This document shows positions 30,307 to 41,529 of a stretch of DNA of 64,000 bases, one piece after another. The notes under the pieces are model-generated. The model was not told the DNA's origin. It ran no database searches and saw only the letters and a list, made by a program, of their open reading frames with translations. Location: NCBI GenBank assembly GCA_973895155.1, contig OZ316899.1, forward strand, positions 6,386,001 to 6,450,000, written 5' to 3'. Within the stretch, counting starts at the first letter, position 1. Each line of letters begins with the position of its first letter. Source of the DNA: Marsupella aquatica. Lineage: Eukaryota; Marchantiophyta. The position numbers and the translations under genes were made by a program.

Positions 30307-32718
30307 ATGGCAACATTCGATTGTGATGAGGAATACCTCATTGATTCTGTGGCAATTCCAAAAGCGCTCGTCATCAGGCTCCCCAGGACCGAAGAGAGCT
30401 ATGAATCATTACGCCAATCCTTGAGAGAGCTTGGACTGGAGAAATTATTACGACTACCATGGACTTCAGAGTTGGACACCTACCTGGAAGATTTTGTCAG
30501 AGGATCAATTGTCGCCTCACCTTTGCCTACTTCTATTCGAGGACGGCCCAGCAAATGGACCATAGATCACTTCGCGTATGCTTTTGGATGTTCTGCTGAC
30601 GGAGAAGCGCTACTTTCGCCCAAGGATGATACATCCACTCCATACTTTTCAGGTACCCGGAATAAGAGAAATGGCTGGAATGTGAGTCAATGCAATCATT
30701 TGGAGCTAAGAATTCTTTTGGAATTTTTGGTTCCTATTTTTCATCCCAAGAAACCAACTGTTTGCTCCATTTCTCTGGCCAATACCATCATCGCTGCGCA
30801 CAGTGGTAGAGTAAAGGTCAATTGGGCTTTGGTATTTTTCAATGTTGTGAGGGATCAACTTCGGACATTAAGGGCGAGTCAATCAACTCAACTGCAAAAC
30901 TATCTAGCCCAGCTATACTCCGCTTTTGATTGCTCACTTCCTGAGGAGGTGATGGAGAGAGATTATCTTATGGAAGAAATCTCCAAGTTGTGGGAACAAG
31001 ATGAAATTATGCCTACTACAGCAGAAGAGGCAAACGTCATATCGCCAGCTTCTCCAGGCAGCCGGGCAAGTCTTCACAATTCAAGTCCTTCAGATGAGGT
31101 ACCCATGGACCTAGAAGCACTTACTACAGATGCTGAGATGATAGACTACCCAGGGATCCCCTCACCACCCCTTTCCACAGGAATTGGGAAGTTTCCTATT
31201 CGACTTGCACAGGACGACTCCAATCAGACCCTGATCAGTAAGGTGTGTGCTTTGCTCAACTGTGACTTTCATTCACTGTACGAGACCATTGAGCAATTGC
31301 GCCATGACGCAGTGACACAGGTTCCTCCTTCTGCACTTTCATCTCCGGATCATGAGAATTCGCCATCATCTTCACCTCCAGCAGAAATTCAGTTCTCCAC
31401 AGAGGAACTTTTTGCTGTTAAGACTAGGGCTCAAATCTCAGTTCCATCCCCTACGGACTTGAAGGAGACCTCACCTACAAATTCAGAGCCTCCTCCCTGC
31501 TCATCTGTAGAACATCACTCCTGCCTTAAGATTGTCCATGAGTTAACTACTATGTTAGGCTACCGTTCAGAAGAAGTCACCTCCATAGTCTATGAATTTC
31601 TTGATAGACCTGAACCTTCACGCTCCCCACTGCCATCCTCTCAGTTTCCCTATAGTCCTGATTCAAATTATGAGCCTACTGATAGTCTACCTCATAAATC
31701 TTTGCACTCCACACAGCCCTTCTCTCAGCAAGGATTTCCTTTTTCTGAAGATTCTGATCCTCCATCCACACCAGAATACTTCTCTCCCTATGATATTCCA
31801 GTCTGTGACTCACCAGATCAGGGATTCGAAAGAGTTAATGCAGCCTTGCGATCTAACCCCAACCTTGTTGCAGTTGTCACTTCTTCTACCCAGACTCCTA
31901 GAAACGCTATCATCTATAAAATGGAGCCTAGAACACCAGAGCAACAAGTCCAGAAGTATGTCACCACTTGTAAGGTTATGCATGCCAATACACCGCCTAT
32001 AAGTGAGTTATGGAGGTTTTATTATTTGAAGAAAGCAGAGGCTAGCTACATTTTTGATCTCAGGATGATTGGTACCTCTCGCGTGGAGTTGGCTCAGTTT
32101 GATGAGTACTGGACAGATTCAGTCTACTTCCGACCTATACTGGCCGTTATGTTTCTACAAGGTGATGTTGAAGTTGATGACCCGGATTTAATCCTGGCCT
32201 ATTTGGGAAATATAGCCGCTTATGCTTTAGATTTCTTACTGATTTTTCTAAAACAGAGCAACAAGTCTACTACCCCTGATCACTCATATTTTCCCACTGG
32301 ACCCAAGGTTATCCTTACTTCAACCACTTCTTATGAAGACAAGCAGCGAGTATGGAACAACATCAGCACGCAGCAGCTAACAAACTACACTCGCTACTTC
32401 CGGGATGTGCAGTGGAAATTACGATCCTCCTACAACAAGATGCTGAGTACAGAGATGTTCTTACAATTCTACCCATCTATCTACGCCAACTCGTGCAATT
32501 GTTTAGATGTCATAGGCATCTTACGGGAAGCAATCAGAATCAACCAGTGCTTTTTGGAGAAAAGGATGCCACTTATGTATTGGGGAAGACAGATGAGATG
32601 TCTACCTTACATCCGGGATCAACCTCACTGTGATGAAGTAAGGGAAGCTATTCGGACGCGCACTATTTGGAAAGTAGAAATTAGAGAACCAGAGGATATT
32701 CGACAACCAAAAGATTGA
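30307..32718 (+). CDS. Intact 803-codon plant-transposon-protein-like ORF
   Basis: The first ATG in frame is at 30307 (an upstream GTG at 30292 is also in frame). Residues 1-240 (IPKALVIRLPRTEESYESLRQSL...LPWTSELDTYLEDFVRGSIVA...KVNWALVFFNVV...YLAQLYSAFDCSLPEE) align with the broken gene at 62.8-62.0 kb. A Ser/Pro/Glu-rich, probably disordered middle (about 250-535) follows, then a Tyr/Trp-rich alpha-helical C-terminal domain of about 260 residues (from MEPRTPEQQVQKYV). No enzymatic motif is visible. Being the longest clean plus-strand frame in a decayed region, it looks recently active or selected. A gag-like or DNA-binding role is possible. Confidence 0.65.
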   Translation: MATFDCDEEYLIDSVAIPKALVIRLPRTEESYESLRQSLRELGLEKLLRLPWTSELDTYLEDFVRGSIVASPLPTSIRGRPSKWTIDHFAYAFGCSADGEALLSPKDDTSTPYFSGTRNKRNGWNVSQCNHLELRILLEFLVPIFHPKKPTVCSISLANTIIAAHSGRVKVNWALVFFNVVRDQLRTLRASQSTQLQNYLAQLYSAFDCSLPEEVMERDYLMEEISKLWEQDEIMPTTAEEANVISPASPGSRASLHNSSPSDEVPMDLEALTTDAEMIDYPGIPSPPLSTGIGKFPIRLAQDDSNQTLISKVCALLNCDFHSLYETIEQLRHDAVTQVPPSALSSPDHENSPSSSPPAEIQFSTEELFAVKTRAQISVPSPTDLKETSPTNSEPPPCSSVEHHSCLKIVHELTTMLGYRSEEVTSIVYEFLDRPEPSRSPLPSSQFPYSPDSNYEPTDSLPHKSLHSTQPFSQQGFPFSEDSDPPSTPEYFSPYDIPVCDSPDQGFERVNAALRSNPNLVAVVTSSTQTPRNAIIYKMEPRTPEQQVQKYVTTCKVMHANTPPISELWRFYYLKKAEASYIFDLRMIGTSRVELAQFDEYWTDSVYFRPILAVMFLQGDVEVDDPDLILAYLGNIAAYALDFLLIFLKQSNKSTTPDHSYFPTGPKVILTSTTSYEDKQRVWNNISTQQLTNYTRYFRDVQWKLRSSYNKMLSTEMFLQFYPSIYANSCNCLDVIGILREAIRINQCFLEKRMPLMYWGRQMRCLPYIRDQPHCDEVREAIRTRTIWKVEIREPEDIRQPKD

Positions 32719-33924
32719 AGCAGACCTGCAATTTTGTTAAGTGTCAGAGGCAGTTTCAGTTACTGTACCCCGCTCGATTTTATTAGACATGTTTTAAGAT
32801 TCCAAAACTCATCAAGTCTTTTTTTTCAGTAGACAGCTTATACATAGGAAAACACATTGGCAAAGTCTCAATCACTTTGGATTGTAGTTAGAAAGTTAGA
32901 AATACTTTAGTTTGCTGAGTTTAGGGTTATCGTTAAGTTCCCGCGCCTACGCTTTTACAAATTACGATCTTACGAACCTACGCTTTTACGAATTACGATC
33001 TTACGATACTACGGTAAACTTAACTTAGTTAGTTTTAGACCTTTTCATACTTAGTTTTCATTTTTGACTTTTTGAGGGTTTTGAAGGGTCATGACTCTTC
33101 AACCCCCAAGGGTTTTTCCTCGATGTTTTTCACTATAAGTATCTTCCACTTCTAATAAGCAGCAGTAAGTAAGTCAGACATGACTTGTCGCCCCTTGGTG
33201 TTGTCCTTGTGATTTTGGACTTTTTGAAGTTCAGAGCAGGCAATCCTAGGAGGGACTTACCTCCTTCTTGTATTTTGGAACCCAAATACTTGAAGTAAAA
33301 CCTCAGTTATGAATCTCGTGAATTATAATGTCAGATTCCGCTTTGGTGACACATTGTAATCTCACAAGTTCTTAGAGTTAACCCATTGAGTTTAAGTTGC
33401 ATTGGAAATGATGTTTTCACCTTCATGTTGCTTAGTACCATTTAAATGCTGAAGTATTTATCCTTTTAGATCTTGACTAAGTATCACTTAGGAAGAAAAG
33501 TCAAGACATGTTGCCGGCATTTTAAAAGGATACTCTAGTATGCAGTTTAGATCTGAAAAGCTGTGTGGATTTGAATTCCCTTAAAGTCATTCCATTATTG
33601 CTTATGTCTAAGGAGTAACCTTGGTATATTCCAAACTCCCTTAAACATACTCTAAGAGATTTTTCCTTGTGTTTTGTTAATTGCAACCTTTTACTTAATT
33701 GATGGTTATATGATGTTGAGTTATCATCAAAAACTACTCACCGCTGTGGAGCGATCTTCAAAATACCTTATTAAAGTAATCAATCCTGATTACTATGTGT
33801 TAAAGAGAGTCCTTAAACTCTCATTTGTGTTTTTATGTATCAAATCAACCCCATCTTGTTCTTTACGGGAACGAATACCGAGTTTGAAGACCTATAAATC
33901 TGTTTTTGGTTCTTCATAGCAAAC
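32719..33924 (+). other. 3' non-coding region of the 3.9-kb element
   Basis: AT-rich with no gene. ACATGTTGCCGGCATTTTAA at about 33507 matches, in inverse orientation, ACATGTTTCCGGCATTTTAA at about 60374-60355 downstream of the related minus-strand gene, so this non-coding region belongs to the element family. Two ACGCTTTTAC(A/G)AATTACGATCTTACGA units lie at 32949-33008. Confidence 0.5.
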
Positions 33925-33932
33925 TACAGTTA

Positions 33933-34090
33933 TGTGCTTCAGAGGAAGTGGACTGCTACCTCTCAATATATGGTGTTGAGCAAGCGCAAGTAGAGTCTTG
34001 GAAAATGACTCGTGTTGATAACTGGTACATTGAACAGGTTCAAGAAAGACTTGATAATGGTGTTCCTGTTAATCGTGACAATTTTTAGCG
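33933..34090 (+). pseudogene. F-box-like fragment, continuation after the insertion
   Basis: Short piece downstream of the inserted element whose frame continues the fragment ending at 29.97 kb (YVLQRKW). Beyond it the similarity to the 35.2-35.4 kb relative is weak. Confidence 0.3.
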
Positions 34091-34249
34091 GCATCAACTG
34101 AGCACCAATGTGAAAGTTGTTTGCCCACATTGAATGCCATGTCAGATATCAGCCTGCATTAGATTGATCTAGTGTTGTCTCGTCATAATTTTAGCGTAAT
34201 AGAACAATTAGAATAATTTTGTACGATAAATTTTAAATAGTAAAATTTT

Positions 34250-34515
34250 TGACGTTATTTGAGTGGAATCTCAGTGCGGTGTTCTCATTATGTTGGTGAC
34301 CCCTTCAACATACATAGCAGTACACAATTGTCCTTCTCATGTTGGCAAGAGTCTTTGAGATGTGTCTTGGAGAGGTTGTTTACCATCACTTTTGTCCTCG
34401 TGAAGTTGGCAAGAGTCTCTGAGATAAGTCTACTATATTGTGTTGACAAATTGGCGGGCACAATCCGCAAAATCTTAGAGACCCTTGCTGAGATGGATAA
34501 CATATAGGAGACCCC
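34250..34515. repeat. Degenerate repeats of the GAGACCCT-type word
   Basis: TTGGCAAGAGTCTTTGAGATG (34342), TTGGCAAGAGTCTCTGAGATA (34404) and CTTAGAGACCCTTGCTGAGAT (34475) are variants of the dyad word seen in the larger arrays. Nothing else is recognised in 34.1-34.7 kb. Confidence 0.5.
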
Positions 34516-34699
34516 GTAATATATCAAATAGTCCCATAATATTTAGACAATGGTTTTTTTAGTTCATCTGCTCCTAGCAATAAAACCATAAGTTTTGGGC
34601 AAAATGTGTGAGGTCAATCATCCATATCACTATTCACTCTTTGGTTGCCTTATCATGGAGGTCTCCACTTGACACTATTCTCTTGTTCAACATGGAAGG

Positions 34700-35405
34700 A
34701 TCCAATGCGCAGAGGTGTTATCATGAGAAGTGCGCTGCACAGCTTGAGAAGTTCAGGACGACCATTATTGAGCTAAAATGATAGCTCTTTTTGATAAGTT
34801 GTCAATATGGAGTTTTGTGGGGGAGCCTATGCGTTATCCATTGCACAGTCAGGAAGCCCAAATGCAGAGTCTCATCCCCGGCCTCTTGGATGATCTAACG
34901 GAGGGACACATTTGGCCTCTACTTTGAAACAGATTTTAATGTGCAAATGCTCATGGTAGAGATGATAATGCTACATTCAATGCAATCAACAACATGCGTG
35001 TACTGTCAAGAGTTAGTAGGAAATGGAGATTCCTGATGACTCACTCAAAGGGATGGGCAGCCATAAAAGTGCTGCTGGACATTGTTGAAAACATATCTGA
35101 AGATCGACATTGGACTTGACACTCAACCGCGTCCACGTTTTGAGTCCTCTTGCGTCAAATTCCTCCTATTGATGCCCTCGCAATGATGTCACCTATATCA
35201 TTGAAGTCTTGGGTGGCATATTATGTCTAGAGGACAGAGAGATACAGGAGGGATCTGTATGACAATTTCTTTGACAAGGATGAGCTTGGAAGGGTCAAGC
35301 TATGGGTGGAGAACAGGCTACACACATTGTTGTGGTGTGACAATGTAGCGAGTTGGGAGAGCAACAATCCCGATAGTGGGTACGGGCTTCATAGTGATGA
35401 CATTT
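34700..35405 (+). pseudogene. F-box-like protein fragment, second copy
   Basis: QSLIPGLLDDLTEGHIWPLL (about 34870) followed by INNMRVLSRVSRKWRFLMTHSKGWAA matches the fragment at 29.6-29.8 kb. The frame then has stops and continues to RVKLWVENRLHTLLWCDN...SGYGLHSDDI at about 35300-35400. It is broken throughout and may belong to the same kind of repeat as the 29.4-kb copy, since both follow GAGACCCT-word arrays. Confidence 0.4.
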
Positions 35406-35579
35406 GATCATTTAGGGTTTAGGTCGACCGCCATTGTTGGTTTAGGTTTAGTTTAGAAGAATTTATCCTCACCTGGTAGTTTTGGTTCAGATTTTGTAAC
35501 ATGGACAAATTTTGTACAAGTTTGTGATTAATAAATTACTTGACATTTGCACGGCAAACATGTTTGGCACGGTGTTTTT

Positions 35580-36130
35580 CAATGTCGGCTACCTTGTCAA
35601 CATGCAAAACTCAGCTTGGGTCTCTAAGATGAATATTGGTCAGATCTTGGCGGCCTTCTCCGAGATATACTGGCGTATGTCAAATCGTTGGACGTCCGTC
35701 AGATTGCCAATGTCGACCACCTCCCTGACATGCAAAACTCAGCTTGGGTCTCTAAGATGAATCTTGGTCAGATCTCGGCGGCCTTCTCCGAGATATACTG
35801 GCGTACATCAAATCGCTGGACGTACGTCAGATTGCCAATGTTGACCACCTCGCCGACATGCAAAACTCGGCAAGGGTCTCTGACATGATTCTCGGCCAGA
35901 TCTCGGTGGCCTTCTTCGAGATATGCTGGCGTACGTCAGATCGCCAATGTTGACCACCTTGCCGACATGCAAAACTTGGCGAGGGTCTCTGACGTGATTC
36001 TTGGCCAGATCTTGGCGGCCTTCTCCAAGATATGCTGGCGTACGTCAGATTGCTGGACGTACGTCAGATCGCCAATGACATGCAAAACTCGGCGAGGGGC
36101 TCTGACACATTTTGCGGTTTTGAGCAGGCA
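35580..36130. repeat. Tandem array of about 110-128-bp units
   Basis: CATGCAAAAC recurs at 35601, 35729, 35857, 35966 and 36079. Units share GGGTCTCT(A/G)A, GGCCAGATCTCGG(C/T)GGCCTTCT(C/T)CGAGATA, CTGGCGTACGTCAGAT and GCCAATGTTGACCACCT. The CTCGGCGGCCTTCTCCGAG part is an imperfect dyad. Confidence 0.85.
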
Positions 36131-36719
36131 GTTTAGTGAAGTTGGCGACCCTCGGCGAGAGCTTTTCCCAACACAAAACAGCCAAGCGTAGCGTCTAACC
36201 CGCCAAGGAGAGACAATGTATGAAGTTTCCAAAACAATTATAGTAAAGATCAAGTCGGCAGTCTCGTTGACATTCTTTTTTGGTTGCATTAATGTGTATA
36301 GAAAGGACATATTGGGTCCACTTGAATGATTTTATGATGTTGGCAAGTTCGCCGACATATCCTTGCCATTGTCAGAGACCTCGCCTACATCCCCTCATTG
36401 CGGACCCTTCACTGATATCAGTTACTGATATCAGTTATCAGTCACTGATAACTGATGATGTTACCTATCTCTTTGGCACCTCAACGTTGGGAAGAGATAC
36501 TTCATCAATCTTTGAGAAAATTCCATTAGGAATGAAATACATCTGGTTCCATTCATTCACCTTTCCAACAATGATGAGGAGGAGGTAGCCGTAGATTTGC
36601 AGACATCGGCCAATATGGGGTCTTCTATGAAGATAGGCAACTTTCCTTCCAAGCCACACGTTGCGGACGGTGTTGTCTACCGTTGAAGTGCAATGGATGC
36701 CATTCTCAAATGAACTGGC

Positions 36720-37190
36720 CATAGTGAACTATTGTGGTTCATCCAAACAAATGATTTCAGGCATGAGCAGGTGAATTGCCTACCAAGTAAATACAATGGA
36801 AATGTTGTGTTTGAATTGCCTCTCGCAGAAGGTCTGCTATCAAAAGGTTTGAGACTCCGTGACATGGATACTCCTGGACACGGATATTTCCAACTTCTAC
36901 AAATGTCCAACCTAAATTTTTTTGGGAATTTGGTAAAGTGACGTGTACAGGAGCACTAGAATGTCAAAATCAGAAGTGTGATTATCTTTTGCAGAAGAAA
37001 AGAAGAAATTCAAAATCTTGGGATGGGACACCCAAACTTGCAGGGCCACATACCGTAGGAAAGATGATTGAGGAGGGGTGTAGTTTGCCACTACATCACA
37101 AAACTGAAATTTTGTTTGTTTTGTATCTATTGGACATAAGAGTGATTGCTACAAATGGCTATGTCCAATTTATGTTTTATGCATGACACC
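36720..37190 (+). pseudogene. Zinc-finger DDE transposase-like fragment, copy 3
   Basis: FRHEQVNCLPSKYNGNVVFELP (as FRHEQVPCLPPKYNGNIVFELP in the 1-1543 protein), then, after a frame shift, FPTSTNVQPKFFWEFGKVTC and CRN-type Cys residues with KKRRNSKSWDGTPKLAGPH. It ends before the CHYC part of the zinc finger and leads into AT-rich DNA left of the copia element. It is closer in sequence to the 1-1543 copy than the 18.8-kb copy is. Confidence 0.75.
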
Positions 37191-37442
37191 ATGCCATCTT
37201 AATATGCTATAACAAATTCATCTATTTTATATCCGAATGATGTTTATGCAATGCTGAAAGTTCATTTAATTACATTATGAAACCTATATACTTTTGATGT
37301 AGATTTGCTATTGACATTTTAATTTATTTGATATAAACCTTATGTTCCATCTATAATTGGTGTGTAAACTACACATATATAACTGTCATAAATTTTTGAC
37401 CAAATAAGCTTAAAAAACTTTTGAATTCAAAAACTTTGGAGG

Positions 37443-37595
37443 TGTTATAACACGTAGATTACACTCCAAGTGGACACTCTAAGTAACCCTTAGAAGTTAG
37501 GATAGTTACCCAACTGCCCTCATATGTAACTCATATATACACTCATTCCTAATAGAAGTGGCATTGGATTGTTGGTGAAGATATCGAGTAAAACA
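37443..37595 (+). repeat. Copia 5' LTR, 153 bp
   Basis: Starts TG, ends CA, preceded by GGAGG. The first ten bases TGTTATAACA are a perfect palindrome. It differs from the 3' LTR by an 11-12-base insertion near its start, a missing TTTACTT stretch and about one base change. Right after it, TTTATCAGCATGAGC loosely recalls the copia primer-binding site (initiator tRNA-Met type). Confidence 0.93.
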
Positions 37596-37872
37596 CTTTA
37601 TCAGCATGAGCTGGTTGGAGACATAAATTTTTTCTTCAGGAAGGATGTGGTGAGCAATTCACTTTTGCACAGACTCTATCTTTGGGGCCAATCAGGAGAA
37701 TGTATGAGGAGAGGAGAGGATAATCCATGGGGAGATTCCCGACAAGAACATATCAATTAACAGACAAGTTTTAATGCCAATAAAAGAAGGCAATCGATTT
37801 CATTACATTTCTTCTTGATAACAAAGTTTATCAAATCATTCATAACCGCTCAGTATTCACAGAAATTTAGCC

Positions 37873-38795
37873 ATGAATTCCATGGAGAAATTACACTTCC
37901 AAGCACTAGCAATTGATGGAGAAAATTATTTATCTTGGTCTTTAGATGTGGAAGCACATCTCCCCTCCAAAAATCTACAAGACACTATCTTGACTGATGC
38001 AGGGACAACGTTACAACAAAAGGCTCAGGCCTTAATACTTATAAGGCATCATCTTGCCGAACCTCTTAAGATACAGTATCTAAATCATTATAATCCTAGA
38101 GTTCTATGGGACAAACTACAATTGAGATTTGATCATATGCACGCAATCTCCTCCCAACAGCCCGCCACGACTAGATAAATCTGCGCGTACAAGACCACAG
38201 CACAATTGCAAGTTACAGTAGCGAACTGTTTTGTATTACTTTGCAATTAGCTGTTTGTGGTAACCCTGTCGACGACCAAGGACAAATTGAGAAGACTTTA
38301 TCTACTTTTCATGTAACTAACATAGTTCTTGCCTCTCAATACCAAAATATGAATTTCACCAGATACTCACAACTGATCTCACATATGCTTCTTGCAGAGA
38401 AGCACCAAATCCTACTGCTACATAATGCGAGAACTCAACCACCAGGGAGCGCGGCTCCTCCGCCTAAACCCGAGACTCACCTGGTTGAGTCTACATATAG
38501 ATATAGAGGACGCGGATGCGGGAACTTCAGGGGGAGCAGGAGTCGCCCAATGGGACAAGGACACTACCAAGTAACAAGTGGCAGAGGGAGAAGTCAAGTG
38601 GAATTCCAAGATAATTACCAAGGCAACAATTGGAATAGAAAGGGAGGCCGAGGATGGAACCAAGGCAGAGGCTACCCAACATACACCAGAGATAAGTTCT
38701 CTCCAACCCATTGTTTTTGTTGCGGCATGAAAGGGCATTTACAGAAAGCATACAGAGCCCCAGCACACTTAGTAAGTTGTATAAAGAGAGTATGA
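37873..38795 (+). pseudogene. Copia gag, interrupted
   Basis: An ATG frame 37873-38178 (YLSWSLDVEAHL) is followed, after a frame break, by 38241-38795 with the UBN2-like middle and an Arg/Gly-rich tail. The zinc knuckle CFCCGMKGHLQKAY has Cys-Cys-His in place but Tyr where the last Cys of CX2CX4HX4C should be, so it is damaged. The LINE inserted just after it. Confidence 0.85.
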
Positions 38796-39479
38796 ACAAA
38801 CCAAATCAGGAGGCACAAGCCTAGGAATGTCTGCCCAAGCAGGAGAGCTGAGCGAGAGCTAAGGAGAGCTGGGGGAGCTGGGAGAGCGAAACATCGTCGT
38901 TTCTCTTTTCTCTTCCATTTTTTTGTTTCTAAACTGTCATGCTGAGCTTCACTGATTTTTCTATTTGTCAGGCCGACAGGAGATTTGAAAAGCTCTGCCT
39001 TTGGCCTTTTGAACGAACCGCGTATCACCAACTTTAGACTATCTTAGACATAGGTTGACTCACATAAAGTTTTTTGAACTTCTTTAGTTCCTCCGTTGAA
39101 ATTGGATAGATTTTGGCTAAACCGTTCGAGCGAGTGGTTGCTTAATCCCTGGTGTATCAACAACGCTCTATGGATACAAATGCACACTACAGATTTGGAC
39201 GATCGTTTCGCTCCACTAGTGGCAGGGGACCAAATCGCTATCCTTATGCCCTTTCTGGCTGAGGAAACGGGAGGGGACCATCTGATACCTCTTGGCGGCG
39301 TGAAGGTGCACCTCTCTCTCCGGGGCGACGCCCTTGGAGCGGGGATGCGCATGAGAAATCCCTACCGGAGAAAGATTCAAGTAGATTTTCTATTCAGGAT
39401 GCACGTGGTGGTCCAAAAGCAGCACCTTTTGATCTGTTTGATAACTCTCGGGCGCAGAGGGAAATAACTCCCCCGGAAT

Positions 39480-41392
39480 GACTTCAACGAAGTGGCCGTT
39501 TCATTCCCCGACATGGCAATTCGTGGGCTGACCAAATGGAAGAAGAAACGACGGCACGAGATGATGCTACTTTGGCCCCGCCCTTGCCTAGAGGGAAAAA
39601 TGCAGAAAATGTTGCCAAACCGGATCCAACCATTCCACCATCGATGGAATATAATGACGCACATGACACAAATGGAGGTGAGCATAGAGACCATCTGGAT
39701 ACTTCACAGGATCACACGATGGATTACAACTTTCCACACGTCGGACTACGCAGTAGAGAGGAACTTTCAGAGAACTCACAGGACGCCTGCCTGGATATCT
39801 TAAGGACTATTGCCTTGAACTCCACAGAGGATTGGCCGGACCAACTTCACACTACCATTCAGTGGTCGATTGAGGAAGCTACTCTCTCCGTCCAAGAGCT
39901 TTATAGTTGCACTATGATGTGCTTCTTCACTGACCGTGCCCCTCTCCTTCCTTCATTTCGTGATTGGGTGGAAGGAGTTTTCATTAGGGATTTTCAAGTA
40001 TGTTGGGAAGAACTTTTTTATGATCTCTTTCGAATACCCGGCACACAGAGATGCAGCGTTGGAACTGTCCCCTCTCTTCTTGGATCGGAAAATTGTACAC
40101 ACGTTCCCTTGGGAACCTTCATTCGATGTGAGGAATGATTCTTATACCAAGCTGCCAGTTTGGATTGAGATACCCTTTCGAGCTCTTGTTCTTGAAGGTT
40201 GTCGTAAAAGGATTGCGGAATCTTTTGGTAAACTTCTTTACTACATCCAAGGTGATGTCCGTAGCTCTTTTCCTCACAATCACGCTTGCATTCTTTGGGA
40301 TACAAGCCGTGAAATTCCTCGTAGTGTTGGAATTGAGATTACAGAAGACATCACTATTTGGTAGCCAGTCAGATTCAAAAACATTCCTTATCACTGCTTT
40401 CGATGCAACAAGAAGGGGCACCTTGCCAGAGAATGCAGAATTTTGGAAGAAAATGCCACCTCAACTAAAGATACTGAGGCGACTAAGGCGAACAAAGTAG
40501 ACGCGGGGGCTAAGCAGCACGATAATGATAGCGGTAACGGTGCTACCGAACGACACGTGGACTCCGCTATTGACAGTCAGACAAAGCTACCACCTGGCGC
40601 TGACACAGTGATTGAATCAACGACAGTGGACGCTGCACTGGCTGTCTCTCCTCCTGGTGCGGAGCTTATGATTGCTGCTAACATATTAGCAGCTGAACCA
40701 AGTGGTGGGCCATCTGTCTCTACTGACTTTCTTGTCGGTAGCTCCTCTCGACTCGTGCAAGTGAATGCGCATTGTCTTACTCAAGCCGTCACACTACCAC
40801 GCACCAACGAGTCTCACAACATTGACCACCAGATTGTTGAAGCCATAGCATCCCCATCTCCAACTCACTCTCCTCACCACGTTGTAAGCAACGCAAATGA
40901 TTTTGTCTCCCCTTACTCAGAGACAACGCTCTTTTTCAAGCACTGCCAAGCTCAGAAGATGGCCTAGCTGAACATGGGCTTGATCAGGATCCGACTACCC
41001 CTTTGGGGTCTGATAAATTGGCAGTCCTGATTGAGAATCCTTTGGATGCTCCTTCCACCTTGAACGATGATATGTGCTTACCTGTCATTGGATTAGACAC
41101 GACTGACCAGCAGTTACCAATTGTGGCCAGCGGGGACAAGACAGTATCAGTTCTGGGTGGTTCGGATGTAGAGATGTCTGAATATGAGGAATACATTTCG
41201 AAAAGTCAGCTCAAGAAGGATCGTGCCAGGAAACTGGAACTCCAAACTCCTCCGTCTGATCAGAAGAAGAAGAAAGACAAAAAAGCCAATACAAAGAAAG
41301 GTCACTCGATACAATTCTCATCTCACGATACTCAGGCTTCTAGCTCTCAGACTCGAACGAGATCCAATTCAAATCGCTATCCGACGGCGTAG
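39480..41392 (+). pseudogene. LINE ORF1 (gag-like, DUF4283-type plus zinc knuckle)
   Basis: Frames 39536-40138 and 39936-40364 overlap through a frame shift. PLFLDRKIVHTFPWEPSFDV and LPVWIEIPFRAL are typical of the plant LINE ORF1 N-terminal domain. After a TAG at 40363-40365 the frame goes on with YHCFRCNKKGHLAREC (about 40390-40435), an intact CCHC knuckle. A low-complexity Lys/Ser-rich end closes at 41392. Confidence 0.8.
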
Positions 41393-41529
41393 GCTGCATT
41401 GGATCTAATCTGGATCGGGCGGACCTCAGGGAATGCATTTTTTATGGCTGCGCTTCCCTTTGGAAATTTTTGCACTAGAAATAGGAAGCCTTAATCTTTT
41501 TCCTCATTTTGCAGCACAAGGATTCAGGA

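Larger units (their letters stand above)
29981..33924 (+). mobile_element. 3.9-kb single-ORF element, class unknown
   Basis: TACAGTTA occurs at 29973-29980 and 33925-33932. Removing the element plus one copy joins ...LLLWIYS to YVLQRKW..., which restores similarity to the F-box-like relative (SWVAYYV.RTERYR), so I read this as an insertion with an 8-bp duplication. It carries one long ORF, a 1.2-kb AT-rich 3' region, and inverted TAAGAT/ATCTTA motifs before (30071-30102) and after (32947-33010) the ORF. I see no LTR, inverted ends, poly-A, reverse transcriptase or transposase core. Confidence 0.5.

Noticed and set aside
37596-37625. tRNA gene near the copia 5' LTR
   Set aside because: The TATCAGCATGAGC stretch only recalls a primer-binding site; no cloverleaf can be drawn.
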